Below, one piece after another: positions 20,685-31,007 of a DNA stretch of 64,000 nt (position 1 is its first letter; each line of letters starts with the position of its first letter). Both the position numbers and the translations under genes were made by a program. This stretch comes from Xanthomonas sacchari (GTDB taxonomy: Bacteria > Pseudomonadota > Gammaproteobacteria > Xanthomonadales > Xanthomonadaceae), in NCBI RefSeq assembly GCF_040529065.1, contig NZ_CP132343.1, positions 3,534,001 to 3,598,000 of the forward strand. Direction: 5' to 3'. Below the pieces are notes generated by a model that saw only the letters and a program-made list of their open reading frames with translations, ran no database searches and had not been told where the DNA came from.

Positions 20685-22069
20685 ACCGCCTTCCTGCAGA
20701 TCTGCGCCTGCTCTGCCGCGCATCGGGCGTGACCGGATGGCTGTATCCGCCCACCCTCGCCGCCGCCTTCGCCTGCACCTGGCTGCCTGAAAAAGCCACC
20801 AACCTGCTGCCGCTGGTCCTCACCGCGATCCTGGCGATGTTCGTGTGGATGTTGCTCGGCGCTCGCCTGCTGGGTCTGCTGGAACAAGGACGCCAACTAC
20901 GTCTGCCGTCCATGGCAGCGCGCTTCGTCAACCTGTTCGGCGCCGCACTGGCCTTGACGGTGCTGCTGCCGACGCTGCTGTTCGCCGTGCGCGGCGTCGA
21001 GCCTGGCCTGTCCCTGTCGGTCCTGCTGCTCAGCGCAAGCTTCGGCATGTTGGTCGCCACCCTGCCGGCCTGGTGTGCGCCCTTGATCGGCATCTTGCCG
21101 GGGACATTCGGCGGCTTTTTGCCCAAGGCCAGTTTCGTGCCGCTGATCCTGCATCCACGCGCCAGCCTGCTGCTCGCTGCGCTCGCCTGCGCGCTGATCA
21201 GCCTGTGGTCGTACCGATACTTGCGTGGTCGCCCGGCCGATGCGCTGTCGGCATGGTCGCGCCCGATGTGGATCGGCCTGCAGCAGCGCCAGCCCGGCGA
21301 CGGCACCACCAAGCAGGCCGTCGAATCGCAGAGCGGGCGCCTGGGCTGGATCCAGGGCATCGCGCGTCCCGCCTTTCCCACCGATCTGCGTCATCAACCG
21401 GAACGCGCCATGCGCTATGCCCTCGGCCCGGGCTTCGCCCCCGGCAACGCCGCCGGCACCTTCCTGGCCGCACTGGTCACGCCGGCGCTGCTCCTGCTGC
21501 TGTGGACGCCCCTGTTGCTGCGCGCGCAATCGCCGACGCTGCCGTTGGTCATGGCCAACGTCATGGCCAATCTGTCCAGCGTGAAGTTCCTGCAACGGCT
21601 GTGGCTATGGCGCAAGCACGGCAACCTGGGAATGATGGAAAGCGCGCTGCTGCCGGGCCTGGGCGCTCCCGGGCAGGCGGGCAAGCTGTTCAACCAGGTG
21701 ATCCTGAAGCGCGCGCTCGCGGCGATGCTGCCCTGGCTGGGCCTGTCCTGGCTGCTAGGCGCGCTCAAGCATGCGCCGGCGGCCTATTACCCGCTGACCG
21801 TGTCGATCACCCTGACCGCGACGCTCGCCGCCAGCAGTCTGCTGTTGGCCTGCATGCGCTGGCCGCGCGGCGCGCTGTTGCTGACCGTGACCCAGTTCGT
21901 CCTGGCCATGCTCGGCGGAATCAGCATCGGCCAGGTCGGCCTGCCCGGCGCGGTGGCGCCGCACTGGCTGGCGCCGGCCTGGAGCCTGCTGCTGCTCAGC
22001 ATGGTCGTCGCCTACAACCTGGTGGCCCGCCAGTCCAGCAAACGCCCGCATCCCTGGCTGCTCAACTGA
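20681..22069 (+). CDS. ABC transporter membrane component (putative permease)
   Basis: 462 residues and mostly hydrophobic, with around 10-12 predicted membrane segments (for example [20 protein letters not shown] and [15 protein letters not shown]). I do not recognise a specific family motif. It starts in an ATGA overlap with the ATPase stop, so the pair is translated together, and the gene order gntR-ATPase-membrane protein supports its being the transmembrane half of the transporter. An internal loop at about 200-245 is hydrophilic and cytoplasmic-looking. Confidence 0.78.
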   Translation: MNRLPADLRLLCRASGVTGWLYPPTLAAAFACTWLPEKATNLLPLVLTAILAMFVWMLLGARLLGLLEQGRQLRLPSMAARFVNLFGAALALTVLLPTLLFAVRGVEPGLSLSVLLLSASFGMLVATLPAWCAPLIGILPGTFGGFLPKASFVPLILHPRASLLLAALACALISLWSYRYLRGRPADALSAWSRPMWIGLQQRQPGDGTTKQAVESQSGRLGWIQGIARPAFPTDLRHQPERAMRYALGPGFAPGNAAGTFLAALVTPALLLLLWTPLLLRAQSPTLPLVMANVMANLSSVKFLQRLWLWRKHGNLGMMESALLPGLGAPGQAGKLFNQVILKRALAAMLPWLGLSWLLGALKHAPAAYYPLTVSITLTATLAASSLLLACMRWPRGALLLTVTQFVLAMLGGISIGQVGLPGAVAPHWLAPAWSLLLLSMVVAYNLVARQSSKRPHPWLLN

Positions 22070-22091
22070 ACGGCCCTTGCGGGAAGCCCGC

Positions 22092-22097
22092 TATAAT
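22092..22097 (+). promoter_or_regulatory. Consensus -10 box upstream of prfC
   Basis: A perfect TATAAT lies 49 bases before the prfC start in GC-rich DNA. No convincing -35 box is seen at the right distance. Confidence 0.5.
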
Positions 22098-22145
22098 CGG
22101 CGGCTTCCTCCGTTGCCGATGACGCCCCTTGCGGGCGTGCCGCCC

Positions 22146-23750
22146 ATGTCCGAAGTCGCCACCGAAGCTGCGCGCCGCCGCACCTTCGCCATCATTTCCC
22201 ATCCCGACGCCGGCAAGACCACGCTGACCGAAAAGCTGCTGCTGTTCGGCGGGGCGATCCAGATGGCCGGCTCGGTGAAGGGCCGCAAGGCCGCACGCCA
22301 CGCCACCTCGGACTGGATGGCGCTGGAAAAGGAACGCGGCATCTCGGTGACCTCGTCGGTGATGCAGTTCCCGTACGAAGGCAAGATCATCAACCTGCTC
22401 GACACCCCCGGCCACGCCGACTTCGGCGAGGACACCTACCGCGTGCTCACCGCGGTGGACTCGGCGCTGATGGTGATCGACGTGGCCAAGGGCGTGGAAG
22501 AGCGCACCATCAAGCTGATGGAGGTGTGCCGGCTGCGCGACACGCCGATCATGACCTTCATCAACAAGCTCGACCGCGAGGGCAAGGATCCGATCGACCT
22601 GCTCGACGAGGTGGAGACGGTGCTGGGCATCGAATGCGCGCCGGTGACCTGGCCGATCGGCATGGGCCAGCGCCTCAAGGGCGTGGTGCACCTGGTGACC
22701 GGCGAAGTGCACTTGTACGAGCCCGGCCGCAACTTCACCCGCCAGGACTCGACCATCTTCCCGTCGCTGGACGCGCCCGGCCTGGCCGAGAAGATCGGCG
22801 AACAGATGCTGGCCGAACTGCGCGAGGAACTGGAACTGGTGCAGGGCGCCAGCCACGCCTTCGACCTGGACGCCTACCGCGCCGGCAGGCAGACCCCAGT
22901 GTTCTTCGGCTCCGGCGTCAACAACTTCGGCGTGCAGCCGCTGCTGGACTTCTTCGCCGAGCACGCGCCGCCGCCGCAGCCGCGCGCCACCACCGGCCGC
23001 CAGGTGCAGGCCGGCGAGGACAAGCTCACCGGCTTCGTGTTCAAGATCCAGGCCAACATGGATCCGCAGCACCGCGACCGCGTCGCCTTCATGCGCATCT
23101 GCTCCGGCCGCTTCGCCGCCGGCATGAAGACCCTGCACGTGCGCACCGGCAAGGAGGTCAAGCTGGCCAACGCGCTGACCTTCATGGCCAGCGATCGCGA
23201 GATCGCCGCCGAGGCCTATCCTGGCGACGTCATCGGCATCCACAACCACGGCACCATCTCCATCGGCGACACCTTCACCGAGGGCGAATCGCTGTCGTTC
23301 ACCGGCATCCCCAATTTCGCCCCGGAACTGTTCCGCCGCGCACGCCTGCGCGACCCGCTCAAGCTCAAGCAGTTGCAGAAGGGCCTGGCGCAGCTGTCCG
23401 AGGAAGGCGCCACCCAGTTCTTCCGCCCGCTGATGAGCAACGACCTGATCCTCGGTGCGGTCGGCACGCTGCAGTTCGACGTGGTCGCCTACCGGCTGAA
23501 GGACGAGTACGGGGTGGACGCCAGCTTCGAACCGGTGGGCGTGGTCACCGCGCGCTGGGTGCACTGCGACAACCCCAAGAAGCTGGAAGAGTTCCGCGAG
23601 AAGAACGCGATGAACCTGGGCATCGACGCCGCCGGCGAACTGGTCTACCTGGCGCCGACCCGCGTCAACCTGCAACTGGCGCAGGAACGCGCGCCGGACG
23701 TGCGCTTCGCCGCCACCCGCGAACACGCGCACAGCGTGGCGGTGGAATGA
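22146..23750 (+). CDS. prfC: Peptide chain release factor 3
   Basis: 534 residues, normal for RF3. This translational GTPase recycles RF1 and RF2 after termination. G-motifs: [15 protein letters not shown] (G1), [14 protein letters not shown] (G3) and [10 protein letters not shown] (G4). Domain II and the C-terminal domain III ([20 protein letters not shown]) are complete. ATG 22146 is used; ATG 22119 is in frame but would add nine residues not typical of RF3. It is monocistronic between the ABC operon and the hemolysin III gene. Confidence 0.97.
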   Translation: MSEVATEAARRRTFAIISHPDAGKTTLTEKLLLFGGAIQMAGSVKGRKAARHATSDWMALEKERGISVTSSVMQFPYEGKIINLLDTPGHADFGEDTYRVLTAVDSALMVIDVAKGVEERTIKLMEVCRLRDTPIMTFINKLDREGKDPIDLLDEVETVLGIECAPVTWPIGMGQRLKGVVHLVTGEVHLYEPGRNFTRQDSTIFPSLDAPGLAEKIGEQMLAELREELELVQGASHAFDLDAYRAGRQTPVFFGSGVNNFGVQPLLDFFAEHAPPPQPRATTGRQVQAGEDKLTGFVFKIQANMDPQHRDRVAFMRICSGRFAAGMKTLHVRTGKEVKLANALTFMASDREIAAEAYPGDVIGIHNHGTISIGDTFTEGESLSFTGIPNFAPELFRRARLRDPLKLKQLQKGLAQLSEEGATQFFRPLMSNDLILGAVGTLQFDVVAYRLKDEYGVDASFEPVGVVTARWVHCDNPKKLEEFREKNAMNLGIDAAGELVYLAPTRVNLQLAQERAPDVRFAATREHAHSVAVE

Positions 23751-23765
23751 CCGTCATGTGACCAC

Positions 23766-23792
23766 GGGCGTGCGCCGGCTGAGCGCACGCCC
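23766..23792 (+). terminator. Possible hairpin terminator after prfC
   Basis: GGGCGTGCGC (23766-23775) and GCGCACGCCC (23783-23792) form a perfect 10-bp stem with a 7-base loop. There is no T run, so termination is not assured. Confidence 0.45.
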
Positions 23793-23859
23793 AACCGGCG
23801 TCGCAGTGCGGCGCCGCAGCGGATGCGAACCGCTCGCAATTGCGCTACCGTGCGGACCC

Positions 23860-24531
23860 ATGGATGCAGACCGGTCGCCCGCCTACTCGAACGCCGACGC
23901 GCAGCCTTCCACGGACTGGCGCGACGAACTGGCCAGCGCCCTGACCCACGGCCTCGGCGCCATCGCCGCGCTGGCCGGCGGCTCGGTGCTGATCACTCTC
24001 GCCGCGATCTACGGCGACGGCTGGCAGCTCGCCACCGCGATCGTGTTCAGCGTCACTTTGCTGCTGCTGTACGTGGCCTCGACGCTGTACCACGCCATCC
24101 CGCATCCCGGGGCCAAGGCGCGCCTGCAGATCTTCGACCACTGCGCGATCTACCTGCTGATCGCCGGTACCTACACGCCGTTCACCCTGATCGGCCTGCG
24201 CGGCCCGTGGGGCTGGGGCCTGTTCGCGGCGATCTGGACCATCGCCGTGGCCGGCGTGATCTTCAAGCTGTTCTTCACCGGCCGCTTCCGCCTGTTGTCG
24301 ACCATCCTGTACATCGCCATGGGCTGGCTGATCGTGGTGGCGATCGAACCGCTGCTGCGGTCCATCGATGCCTGGACCCTGGGCTGGCTGCTGGCCGGCG
24401 GCCTGTTCTACACCCTGGGCACATATTTCTACCAGCGCGACACCGTGCGCTACTTCCACGCCATCTGGCATCTGTTCGTCCTCGCCGGCAGCGTCTGCCA
24501 CTTCGTGGCGGTGACCGGCCAGGTGCTGTAG
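23860..24531 (+). CDS. Hemolysin III (HlyIII/YqfA/PAQR-like) membrane protein
   Basis: 223 residues with seven predicted membrane helices. Family hallmarks are present: ASALTHGLGAIAAL in helix 1, STLYHAIPHPGAKARLQIFD, HCAIYLLIAGTYTPF and YFHAIWHLFVLAGSVCHF, with the His, Asp and Ser residues of the PAQR zinc site. In other bacteria such proteins are linked to membrane fluidity; a lytic role is doubtful. ATG 23860 is chosen because the 34 residues upstream of it in the same frame look non-coding. Confidence 0.88.
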   Translation: MDADRSPAYSNADAQPSTDWRDELASALTHGLGAIAALAGGSVLITLAAIYGDGWQLATAIVFSVTLLLLYVASTLYHAIPHPGAKARLQIFDHCAIYLLIAGTYTPFTLIGLRGPWGWGLFAAIWTIAVAGVIFKLFFTGRFRLLSTILYIAMGWLIVVAIEPLLRSIDAWTLGWLLAGGLFYTLGTYFYQRDTVRYFHAIWHLFVLAGSVCHFVAVTGQVL

Positions 24532-24670
24532 GCAGACCATCGGCCGTTCGCCGGCGTCCCGAACACCCGCCCTCCCAGGGCGGCATGACGGACCGCTCTG
24601 CGATCGCAACGCCTACCCAGGCATTCGCTTGGAATGTCGAGCGCATGGACTTCGCCCGTAGCACCTGCGA

Positions 24671-25132
24671 TCAGCTCTTGCGCTTCTGACACGCTCCAGC
24701 AGAGACGACCATGTGCGATGGATGCTGCTTGACATAGCGGTGCTTCGTCGCGAGCGCACCATCCTGTTCGGTTTCGAGGTTGTCGGAGACATAGATCCTG
24801 AAGGTTCCAACCTCCGAGAATGCGGCGACCACGTGCTCCTTGCCTTCCGCATCCCAATACATCCCGGCCGAGATGGCAGGCGTAATAACCACGCGCCCAC
24901 CGGTTGCCGAAACGCCCTCGCACTGGGTCTCGCTGTCCATCAGAACAAGGAATCTTCCGCTCGGCGTCAGAATGCCCACTTCAATCGGATCGACGTTCCC
25001 GACGTCGATGCTCACAACCTGCGCCGGATCTACATCCCCTTGAATCGCACTACTCACCGACGACACCAGACAAAATGCAGCTACGGCGGGTGCAAACCTG
25101 CCGAGGCGCTTGGCCGACTTTCTCACACCCAC
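24671..25132 (-). CDS. Small exported protein of unknown function
   Basis: 153 residues starting at GTG 25132, or GTG 25126, which better fits the AGGGG ribosome binding site. A signal peptide (about 1-28, FAPAVAAFCLVSSVSSA) precedes a beta-rich mature part with two Cys (in SETQCEGVSA and SAGACQKRKS) that could form a disulfide in the periplasm. I recognise no family. Its G+C content and codon choice (many A/T third positions) are clearly lower than those of its neighbours, which points to recent acquisition. It is monocistronic, between hemolysin III and the AsmA gene. Confidence 0.65.
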   Translation of the reverse strand: MGVRKSAKRLGRFAPAVAAFCLVSSVSSAIQGDVDPAQVVSIDVGNVDPIEVGILTPSGRFLVLMDSETQCEGVSATGGRVVITPAISAGMYWDAEGKEHVVAAFSEVGTFRIYVSDNLETEQDGALATKHRYVKQHPSHMVVSAGACQKRKS

Positions 25133-25396
25133 CCCCTGTCAAAACACTGACGACCGCTGATTGACCGGAACCAAGGGTGATGCACTGCGATGCAATAGGC
25201 GACCAGAACGCCACCTTCAACATCCAGCAGCTTGGAACCGCAGCCAGCGATCTCTGACTCATGAGCGGCAGCGTCTGATCCCGCGGCCAGCCCACAGGCA
25301 TCATGCATCCCCGGTGTGGACGCGGACAACGCCCATCGGGCCCGCCATCCCTTCCGCTTTCGCACCCCGTGCACAGCAGCGGCCTAGGATGGCCGC

Positions 25397-27370
25397 ATGG
25401 CTCGCGACCCCGTTTCCGCATCCGGCGCACGCCGCCGCTCCTGGCCCTGGCGGCGCAACGACGGCCGCCTGCGGCGCTGGCCGTTCGTGCTCGGCGCGCT
25501 GGTGCTGCTCCTGCTCATCATCATCCTGATCTTCGACTGGAACTGGTTCAAGGCACCGGTCGAACGCGCGGTGCAGGCACGCACCGGGCGCGCCTTCCAT
25601 ATCGACGGCAACCTCGACGTGGACCTGGGCCGCATCATCACCGTGCGCGGCGATCGCCTGCGCTTCGCCAATGCCGATTGGTCGAAGCAGCCGCAGATGG
25701 CCAGCGCCGACCGCGCCGAGCTGGATATCGCGCTGTGGCCGCTGCTGCGCGGCCGCGTGCGCATCCCCGAGATCCGCCTGACCAAGCCCGATCTGCTGCT
25801 GGAGACCGGCCCGGCTGGACAGCCCGGCAACTGGGCGTTCGGCCAGTCCGACGACGGCGGCAAGCCGGCGGTCCTGGGCGCCTTGCTGGTGCAGCAGGGA
25901 CACCTGCGCTTCCAGGATCCGGTCGGGCGCACCGAGATCGATATCGCCGTCGACAGCCAGGTCGGACAACGCCGCCGCGGTGATGCCGCACCGCCGATCG
26001 CGGTCAGCGGCGATGGCCGCTGGCGCGGCAACCCCTTCACCCTCAAGGGCAATACCGCCTCGCCGCTGGAACTGAGCGAGAGCGACCATCCGTTCCGCGT
26101 CGACCTGCGCGGCAGCGCCGGCAGCACCCGCGCGCACATGCGCGGCACCCTGACCAACCCGTTCCAGTTGCGCGTGTTCGACCTGCAACTGCAACTGGCC
26201 GGCACCGACATGGCGCACCTGTATCCGCTGCTGGGCATCGCCATTCCCTCCACCCCGCCCTACCAACTGGATGGGCGCCTGCAGCGCGACGGCGATCGCT
26301 GGCGCTACCAGGACTTCCGCGGCCGTGCCGGCGACAGCGACCTGGCCGGCACCGTGCAGATCGATACCGCCGGACAACGCCCGTTCCTGCGCGCGGACCT
26401 GCGTTCGCAGCGGCTGGATTTCGACGACCTGGCCGGCTTCGTCGGCGCGCCGCCGCGCACCGGCGCCGGCGAGACCGCCAACGCCGAGCAGAAGGCGCAG
26501 GCAGCCAAGCTCGCGGCCACCGACAAGGTGCTGCCGTCCACGCCGTACGACCTGGGCAAGCTGCGCGCGATGGATGCCGACGTGCGCTGGAAAGCGCAAC
26601 GCATCAATGCGCCGTCGCTGCCGCTGGACGACATGGATGCGCATCTGAAGCTCGACGACGGGGTGCTGCTCATGCAACCGCTGAACTTCGGCGTGGCCGG
26701 TGGCGACCTGCGTTCGGACATCCGCATGGACGCGCGCAAGCCCACGCTGTTCACCCGCGCGCAGGTGTCGATCCGCGGCGTGCAACTGGGCAAGCTGTTC
26801 CCCGACGGCAAACTGGCCAAGGAAGCGGCGGGCGCGATCGGCGGCGAGATTGCGTTGGCGGGCAGCGGCAACTCGATCGCGCAGATGCTGGGCAGCGCCG
26901 ACGGCAGCGTCGCCGTCGGCATGGGAAAGGGTCGCATCAGCAATCTGGTGATGGAACTGGCCGGCCTGGATATCGCCGAATCGCTGAAGTACCTGGTGAC
27001 CAAGGACCGCGAGATCCCGGTGCGCTGTGCGTTCGGCGACTTCAGTGTCCAGCACGGGGTGATGACCTCGCGCGGCCTGGCCTTCGACAGCACCGACACC
27101 CTGCTGGTCGGCAGCGGCACCATCGACCTGAGCCAGGAACGCCTGGACCTGCTGCTGAAGGCGCAACCCAAGGACCATAGCATCCTCGCCCTGCGCTCGC
27201 CGCTGCGCGTCGGCGGCACCTTCAAGGACCCCAACTTCCGCCCCGACTTCAAGGCCCTGGGCCTGCGCGGCGCCATCGCCGTCGCCCTCGGCAGCATCGC
27301 CCCGCCGGCCGCCCTGCTGGCGACCATCGAGACCGGGCCGGGCAAGGATATTCAGTGCGGCGGCAAGTAG
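25397..27370 (+). CDS. AsmA family protein
   Basis: 657 residues. A basic N-terminal segment and a single membrane helix (about 32-52, LGALVLLLLIIILIFDW) are followed by a long periplasmic part. The AsmA signature is seen at VERAVQARTGRAFHIDGNLDVDLGRIITV and in the C-terminal half (VGMGKGRISNLVMELAGLDI and the ILALRSPLRVGGTFKDPNFRP region). AsmA-like proteins are thought to bridge the periplasm for lipid transfer to the outer membrane. No operon partner is seen. Confidence 0.9.
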   Translation: MARDPVSASGARRRSWPWRRNDGRLRRWPFVLGALVLLLLIIILIFDWNWFKAPVERAVQARTGRAFHIDGNLDVDLGRIITVRGDRLRFANADWSKQPQMASADRAELDIALWPLLRGRVRIPEIRLTKPDLLLETGPAGQPGNWAFGQSDDGGKPAVLGALLVQQGHLRFQDPVGRTEIDIAVDSQVGQRRRGDAAPPIAVSGDGRWRGNPFTLKGNTASPLELSESDHPFRVDLRGSAGSTRAHMRGTLTNPFQLRVFDLQLQLAGTDMAHLYPLLGIAIPSTPPYQLDGRLQRDGDRWRYQDFRGRAGDSDLAGTVQIDTAGQRPFLRADLRSQRLDFDDLAGFVGAPPRTGAGETANAEQKAQAAKLAATDKVLPSTPYDLGKLRAMDADVRWKAQRINAPSLPLDDMDAHLKLDDGVLLMQPLNFGVAGGDLRSDIRMDARKPTLFTRAQVSIRGVQLGKLFPDGKLAKEAAGAIGGEIALAGSGNSIAQMLGSADGSVAVGMGKGRISNLVMELAGLDIAESLKYLVTKDREIPVRCAFGDFSVQHGVMTSRGLAFDSTDTLLVGSGTIDLSQERLDLLLKAQPKDHSILALRSPLRVGGTFKDPNFRPDFKALGLRGAIAVALGSIAPPAALLATIETGPGKDIQCGGK

Positions 27371-27511
27371 CCGCGGGATTCGGGATCGGGGATTGGGGAT
27401 TCGCAAAAGCAGGCGGCCGGATCACCGCCAAATCCGGATGGGTGATTCACGCGGCGCAACCGGCGCACGCGTGCCCCGCTCTTACGAATCCCCAATCCCG
27501 ACTCCCGAATC
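27371..27511. repeat. Inverted copies of the GGGATTGGGGATTCG repeat
   Basis: GATTCGGGATCGGGGATTGG (27379-27398) and its inverse, near CGAATCCCCAATCCCGACTC (27485-27504), flank about 85 bases. Related copies occur at 53312-53332 and 54762-54785. This is a dispersed intergenic repeat, possibly acting as a terminator between the convergent AsmA and CBS genes. Confidence 0.6.
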
Positions 27512-27940
27512 TCAGCTCCTGATGTACTCCTGCAACTGATCCAGCTCCTCGCGCTGCTCTTCGATCACCGCCTTGACCAGGTCGCCGATCGAGATCACGC
27601 CGATCACGCGGCCGGCGTCCACCACCGGCAGGTGGCGGATGCGCTGCCCGGTCATCAGTTCCATGCACTGCTGCACGCTCTGCGCCGGATCCACGGTGTG
27701 CACCTTGCTGCTCATGATGTCGCGCACCGGCGTGGTCGCCGAGGAGCGGTCCTGCAGGACCACCTTGCGTGCATAGTCGCGCTCGGACAGGATCCCGGAC
27801 AGCTGTCCGTCCTGCATCACCAGCACCGCGCCGATACCCTTGGCGGCCATCAGCCGCAGCGCCTCGATCACCGCCGTGTCCGGCCCGACCGCGTGGATCT
27901 CATTGCCCTTTTCGTTCAAGACCTGCCGTACCGTGCGCAT
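27512..27940 (-). CDS. CBS-domain pair protein
   Basis: 142 residues made of two CBS motifs: VRQVLNEKGNEIHAVGPDT to GILSERDYARKVVLQ, and VRDIMSSKVHTVDPAQSV to HLPVVDAGRVIGVISIGDL. Such stand-alone pairs bind adenosine nucleotides and act as energy sensors or modulators. ATG 27940 has the ribosome binding site GGGAGG. The first 41 bases overlap the 3' end of the glycosyltransferase gene on the same strand, so the two are likely transcribed together. Confidence 0.9.
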   Translation of the reverse strand: MRTVRQVLNEKGNEIHAVGPDTAVIEALRLMAAKGIGAVLVMQDGQLSGILSERDYARKVVLQDRSSATTPVRDIMSSKVHTVDPAQSVQQCMELMTGQRIRHLPVVDAGRVIGVISIGDLVKAVIEEQREELDQLQEYIRS

Positions 27941-28922
27941 CGCTGCCTCCCGGTTCGCTGGATCGCACGGCCGAGCATACTCCTTCGCCGGGTGCACGCC
28001 AGGTCTCCACCAAGTACAGCGGTCGCTGTTTGGATTCCTCGTACAGCCGGCCCAGGTATTCGCCGATCAGGCCCAGCGCGATCAACTGCACGCCGCCCAG
28101 GAACAGGATGACCGCCATCATCGTCGGCCAGCCCGCCACCGGATCGCCCCATAGCGCCGCCTTGACCACCACCCAGATCGCGAACAGGAAGGCACCGACC
28201 GCGGTCGCCAGCCCGAGATAGGTGGCCACCCGCAACGGCGCGGTGGAGAATCCGGTGATGCCGTCCAGGGCGAAGTTCCACAGCCGCCACAGGCTGAACT
28301 TGCTGCGCCCGGCCAGCCGCGGCGCACGGTTGTACGGCACCGCCAGGCGCCGGAAACCGATCCAGCCGAACAATCCTTTCATGAAGCGGTGGCGCTCGCG
28401 CAATTGCCGCAGCGCGGCCAGCGCGCGCGGCGACAGCAGGCGGAAATCGCCGGTATCGGCCGGGATCGGCGTCTTCGACAGGCGCCCGATCACCCGGTAG
28501 AACAGCGCTGCGGTGCCGCGCTTGAGCCAGCCCTCGCCTTCGCGCACCAGGCGCGTGCCGTAGATGTCGTCGTAGCCGGCGCGCCAGTGCGCGACGAACT
28601 GTCCGATCAGTTCCGGCGGATCCTGTCCATCGGCGTCCAGCAGCATCGCCGCGCCGCGCTCGACGCAGTCCAGCCCGGCGGTCAGCGCCAGTTCCTTGCC
28701 GAAATTGCGCGACAGGCGCAGCGCACCGACCCGCGGATCGGACGCGGCCAGCGCCTGGATCGTCTCCCAGGTGGTATCGCGGCTGCCGTCGTCCACGTAC
28801 AGCACCCGCCCCTCCAGCCCCGGCACGGCGTCGAGCGCGGCGAGGATGCGCGGGTGCAGCAGCGGCAGGGTCTGCGCCTCGTTGAACGCAGTGACGACGA
28901 CGGTGAGACGTTCGGATTCCAT
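27900..28922 (-). CDS. Family 2 glycosyltransferase, polyprenyl-phosphate type (ArnC/DPM1-like)
   Basis: 340 residues. A GT-A domain (1-230) holds VVVTAFNEAQTL, YVDDGSRDTTW and the metal site LLDADGQDPPE; two C-terminal membrane helices (about 235-305, ATYLGLATAVGAFLFAIWVV and MMAVILFLGGVQLIALGLIG) and the end motif GEYLGRLYEESKQRPLYLV place it in the undecaprenyl-phosphate sugar transferase group. It should load a sugar onto a lipid carrier at the inner membrane. About 35 residues follow this conserved end and overlap the CBS gene by 41 bases. ATG 28922 has no clear ribosome binding site. Confidence 0.87.
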   Translation of the reverse strand: MESERLTVVVTAFNEAQTLPLLHPRILAALDAVPGLEGRVLYVDDGSRDTTWETIQALAASDPRVGALRLSRNFGKELALTAGLDCVERGAAMLLDADGQDPPELIGQFVAHWRAGYDDIYGTRLVREGEGWLKRGTAALFYRVIGRLSKTPIPADTGDFRLLSPRALAALRQLRERHRFMKGLFGWIGFRRLAVPYNRAPRLAGRSKFSLWRLWNFALDGITGFSTAPLRVATYLGLATAVGAFLFAIWVVVKAALWGDPVAGWPTMMAVILFLGGVQLIALGLIGEYLGRLYEESKQRPLYLVETWRAPGEGVCSAVRSSEPGGSDAHGTAGLERKGQ

Positions 28923-28995
28923 CGGCGGATGGTACGGAGCGGCCTGCACGTTCACCAGCGGCGGGCGTATCGCCTGGCAAAAGCGGTAGCTCCTC

Positions 28996-29256
28996 CCTTC
29001 TCCCACTGGGAGAAGGTGCCCCGCAGGGGCGGATGAGGGTGCGCCTGCCGCCGAACCCCACCACGCACATGTGCCGGCCGTACCCTCACCCCAACCCATC
29101 TCCCGGCGGGAGAGGGGCTTTGAGTTCCTTCTCCCACTGGGAGAAGGTGCCCCATAGGGGCGGATGAGGGTACGTCTGCCGCCGAACCCCACCACGCTCA
29201 CGTGCCGGCCGTACCCTCACCCCAACCCCTCTCCCGGGGGGAGAGGGGCTTCAAGC
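28996..29256. repeat. Two tandem 131-bp repeats
   Basis: One unit starts at 28996 and the next at 29127, both opening with CCTTCTCCCACTGGGAGAAG and ending with CTCTCCCGG(C/G)GGGAGAGGGG-type palindromes. The copies differ at only a few positions. The final palindromic part recurs at 47276-47318. The 334 bases between the GT2 start and the mtgA end hold nothing else. Confidence 0.85.
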
Positions 29257-30030
29257 CTACGGTGCCTGCAGGTAGGCCGGGCCGCCCAGTTGCCGGGTCT
29301 GGCGTTGGATCCAGTTGGCGCGGCCCTGCACGTAAGGGCCGGGACGCGTGGCGTTGTAGCGCTGCGGCGCCGGCAGCACCGCCGCCAGCAGCGCGCTCTG
29401 CGCCGGCGTCAGCTGCGCCGCGTCCTTGTTCCAGAAGCTGCGCGCGGCCGCCTGGGCGCCGTACACGCCGTCGCCGAACTCGGCGACGTTGGCGTACACC
29501 TCGAGAATGCGTTGCTTCGACCACAGCGCCTCGATCAACACCGTGTACCAGGCCTCCAGCCCCTTGCGCAGCCAGCTGCGGCCCTGCCACAGGAACAGAT
29601 TCTTGGCGACCTGCTGGCTGATCGTGCTGGCGCCGCGCAGGCGCCCGCCGCGGGCGTTGTGGTCGCGCGCCTTCTCGATCGCATCCAGGTCGAAGCCATG
29701 GTGGCTGGGGAAACGCTGGTCTTCCGCGGCGACCAGCGAGATCGGCAGGCTCGGCGCGATCTGCGCAGAATCGCGCCAGTTGTAGGCGATGCGGTACGAC
29801 CAGTCGCCGCTGGCCCAGGCACCGAGCTGGCGCTCCAGCATCATCGCCGAGAACGGCGGATCGACGAAGCGCAGCAGCAGCACCTGCGACACGCTGGCCA
29901 GCACGAACAGCAACGGCGCCAGCAGCAGCCAGCGGCGCCAGCGCCTGGCCCGTGGACGCGGCGATGCGGCGACACTTGCATCGCGACGCCCCGCCCCCAT
30001 TCCTATGCTTTCTTCGATCTGGTCCACCAT
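29257..30030 (-). CDS. mtgA: Monofunctional biosynthetic peptidoglycan transglycosylase
   Basis: 257 residues. A short cytoplasmic tail and one membrane helix ([20 protein letters not shown]) are followed by a GT51 domain containing [14 protein letters not shown] with the catalytic Glu, [42 protein letters not shown] and [15 protein letters not shown]. It polymerises lipid II glycan strands without a transpeptidase domain. The start could be ATG 30030 or an internal ATG 27 bases later. Divergent from hslO. Confidence 0.93.
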   Translation of the reverse strand: MVDQIEESIGMGAGRRDASVAASPRPRARRWRRWLLLAPLLFVLASVSQVLLLRFVDPPFSAMMLERQLGAWASGDWSYRIAYNWRDSAQIAPSLPISLVAAEDQRFPSHHGFDLDAIEKARDHNARGGRLRGASTISQQVAKNLFLWQGRSWLRKGLEAWYTVLIEALWSKQRILEVYANVAEFGDGVYGAQAAARSFWNKDAAQLTPAQSALLAAVLPAPQRYNATRPGPYVQGRANWIQRQTRQLGGPAYLQAP

Positions 30031-30081
30031 GACGATCCACGTTCGTGCGGTCGCCATCTTCCCATGCGCAGCGAGGCCGCA

Positions 30082-30975
30082 ATGCATTCTTCCGATGATC
30101 GTCTGACCCGCTTCCTGCTCCCCGGCGCCGGCGTGCGCGGCGTGCACGTGCGCCTGCACGACACCTGGCGCGAGATCCTGGCGCCGGCCAGCTATCCCGC
30201 CGCGGCCACCGAACTGCTGGGCGAGGCCTGCGTCGCCGCGGCCCTGTTCACCGGCCACACCAAGGTCGACGGGCGCCTGTCGGTGCAGTTGCGCAGCCAG
30301 GGCGCGCTGCGCACCCTGTTCGCCGAATGCACCGCCGCCGGCACGCTGCGCGGCATCGTCCAGCTGGGCGAGGGAAAGGACGCGCCGCGCGACCTGCGCG
30401 CGCTCGGCGACGACGCCCTGCTGGCGATCACCATCGAGAACCCCGGTCTGGATCCGCGCGAACCGCAGCGCTACCAGAGCCTGGTGGCGATGTCCTCGGC
30501 CGAGCTGGACGAGGCCTTCGAGGACTACTTCCGCCAGTCCGAGCAGTTGCCGACACGGCTGATCCTGGCCGCCGACGGTACGCACGCCGCCGGCCTGCTG
30601 CTGCAGAAGCTGCCCGGCGACGCCGGCGACGAGGACGGCTGGAACCGTGCCGGCGCGCTGTTCGAGACCGTCGGCGAGGCCGAATTGCTGGCCACGCCGG
30701 CCGAGACCCTGCTGCACCGGCTGTTCCACGAGGAGACCCCGGAACTGCTCGGCGACCGCCCGCTGCGCTTCGGCTGCTCGTGCTCGCGCGAGCGGGTGGC
30801 GGCGATGCTGCGCTCGCTTGGCGAGGAAGAAGCGCGGGCCGCCGCTGAGGCCACCGGCCAAGTTGAGATCCGTTGCGAGTTCTGCGGCCGGCACTATGAC
30901 TTCCCCTTGACGGAATTCGGAGTATTGTTTGCCGTAACGCAGGCTGAACCGGCATCCTCGGAGCGCTTGCACTAG
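30082..30975 (+). CDS. hslO: Redox-regulated chaperone Hsp33
   Basis: 297 residues. The substrate-binding core has [31 protein letters not shown] and the GIVQLGEG region; the C-terminal redox switch has the four zinc cysteines as [10 protein letters not shown] and [10 protein letters not shown]. The protein becomes an active holdase when these cysteines are oxidised. ATG 30082 is used, with GCGAGG upstream; an in-frame ATG at 30064 is possible. Divergent from mtgA with a 51-base gap. Confidence 0.94.
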   Translation: MHSSDDRLTRFLLPGAGVRGVHVRLHDTWREILAPASYPAAATELLGEACVAAALFTGHTKVDGRLSVQLRSQGALRTLFAECTAAGTLRGIVQLGEGKDAPRDLRALGDDALLAITIENPGLDPREPQRYQSLVAMSSAELDEAFEDYFRQSEQLPTRLILAADGTHAAGLLLQKLPGDAGDEDGWNRAGALFETVGEAELLATPAETLLHRLFHEETPELLGDRPLRFGCSCSRERVAAMLRSLGEEEARAAAEATGQVEIRCEFCGRHYDFPLTEFGVLFAVTQAEPASSERLH

Positions 30976-31007
30976 CTGAAATGCGCGTCGCGACCGGGGA
31001 GTCCGAC

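Noticed and set aside
25161-25529. Plus-strand frame of 122 codons upstream of the AsmA gene
   Set aside because: No ribosome binding site or motif; it overlaps the start of the AsmA gene in another frame.
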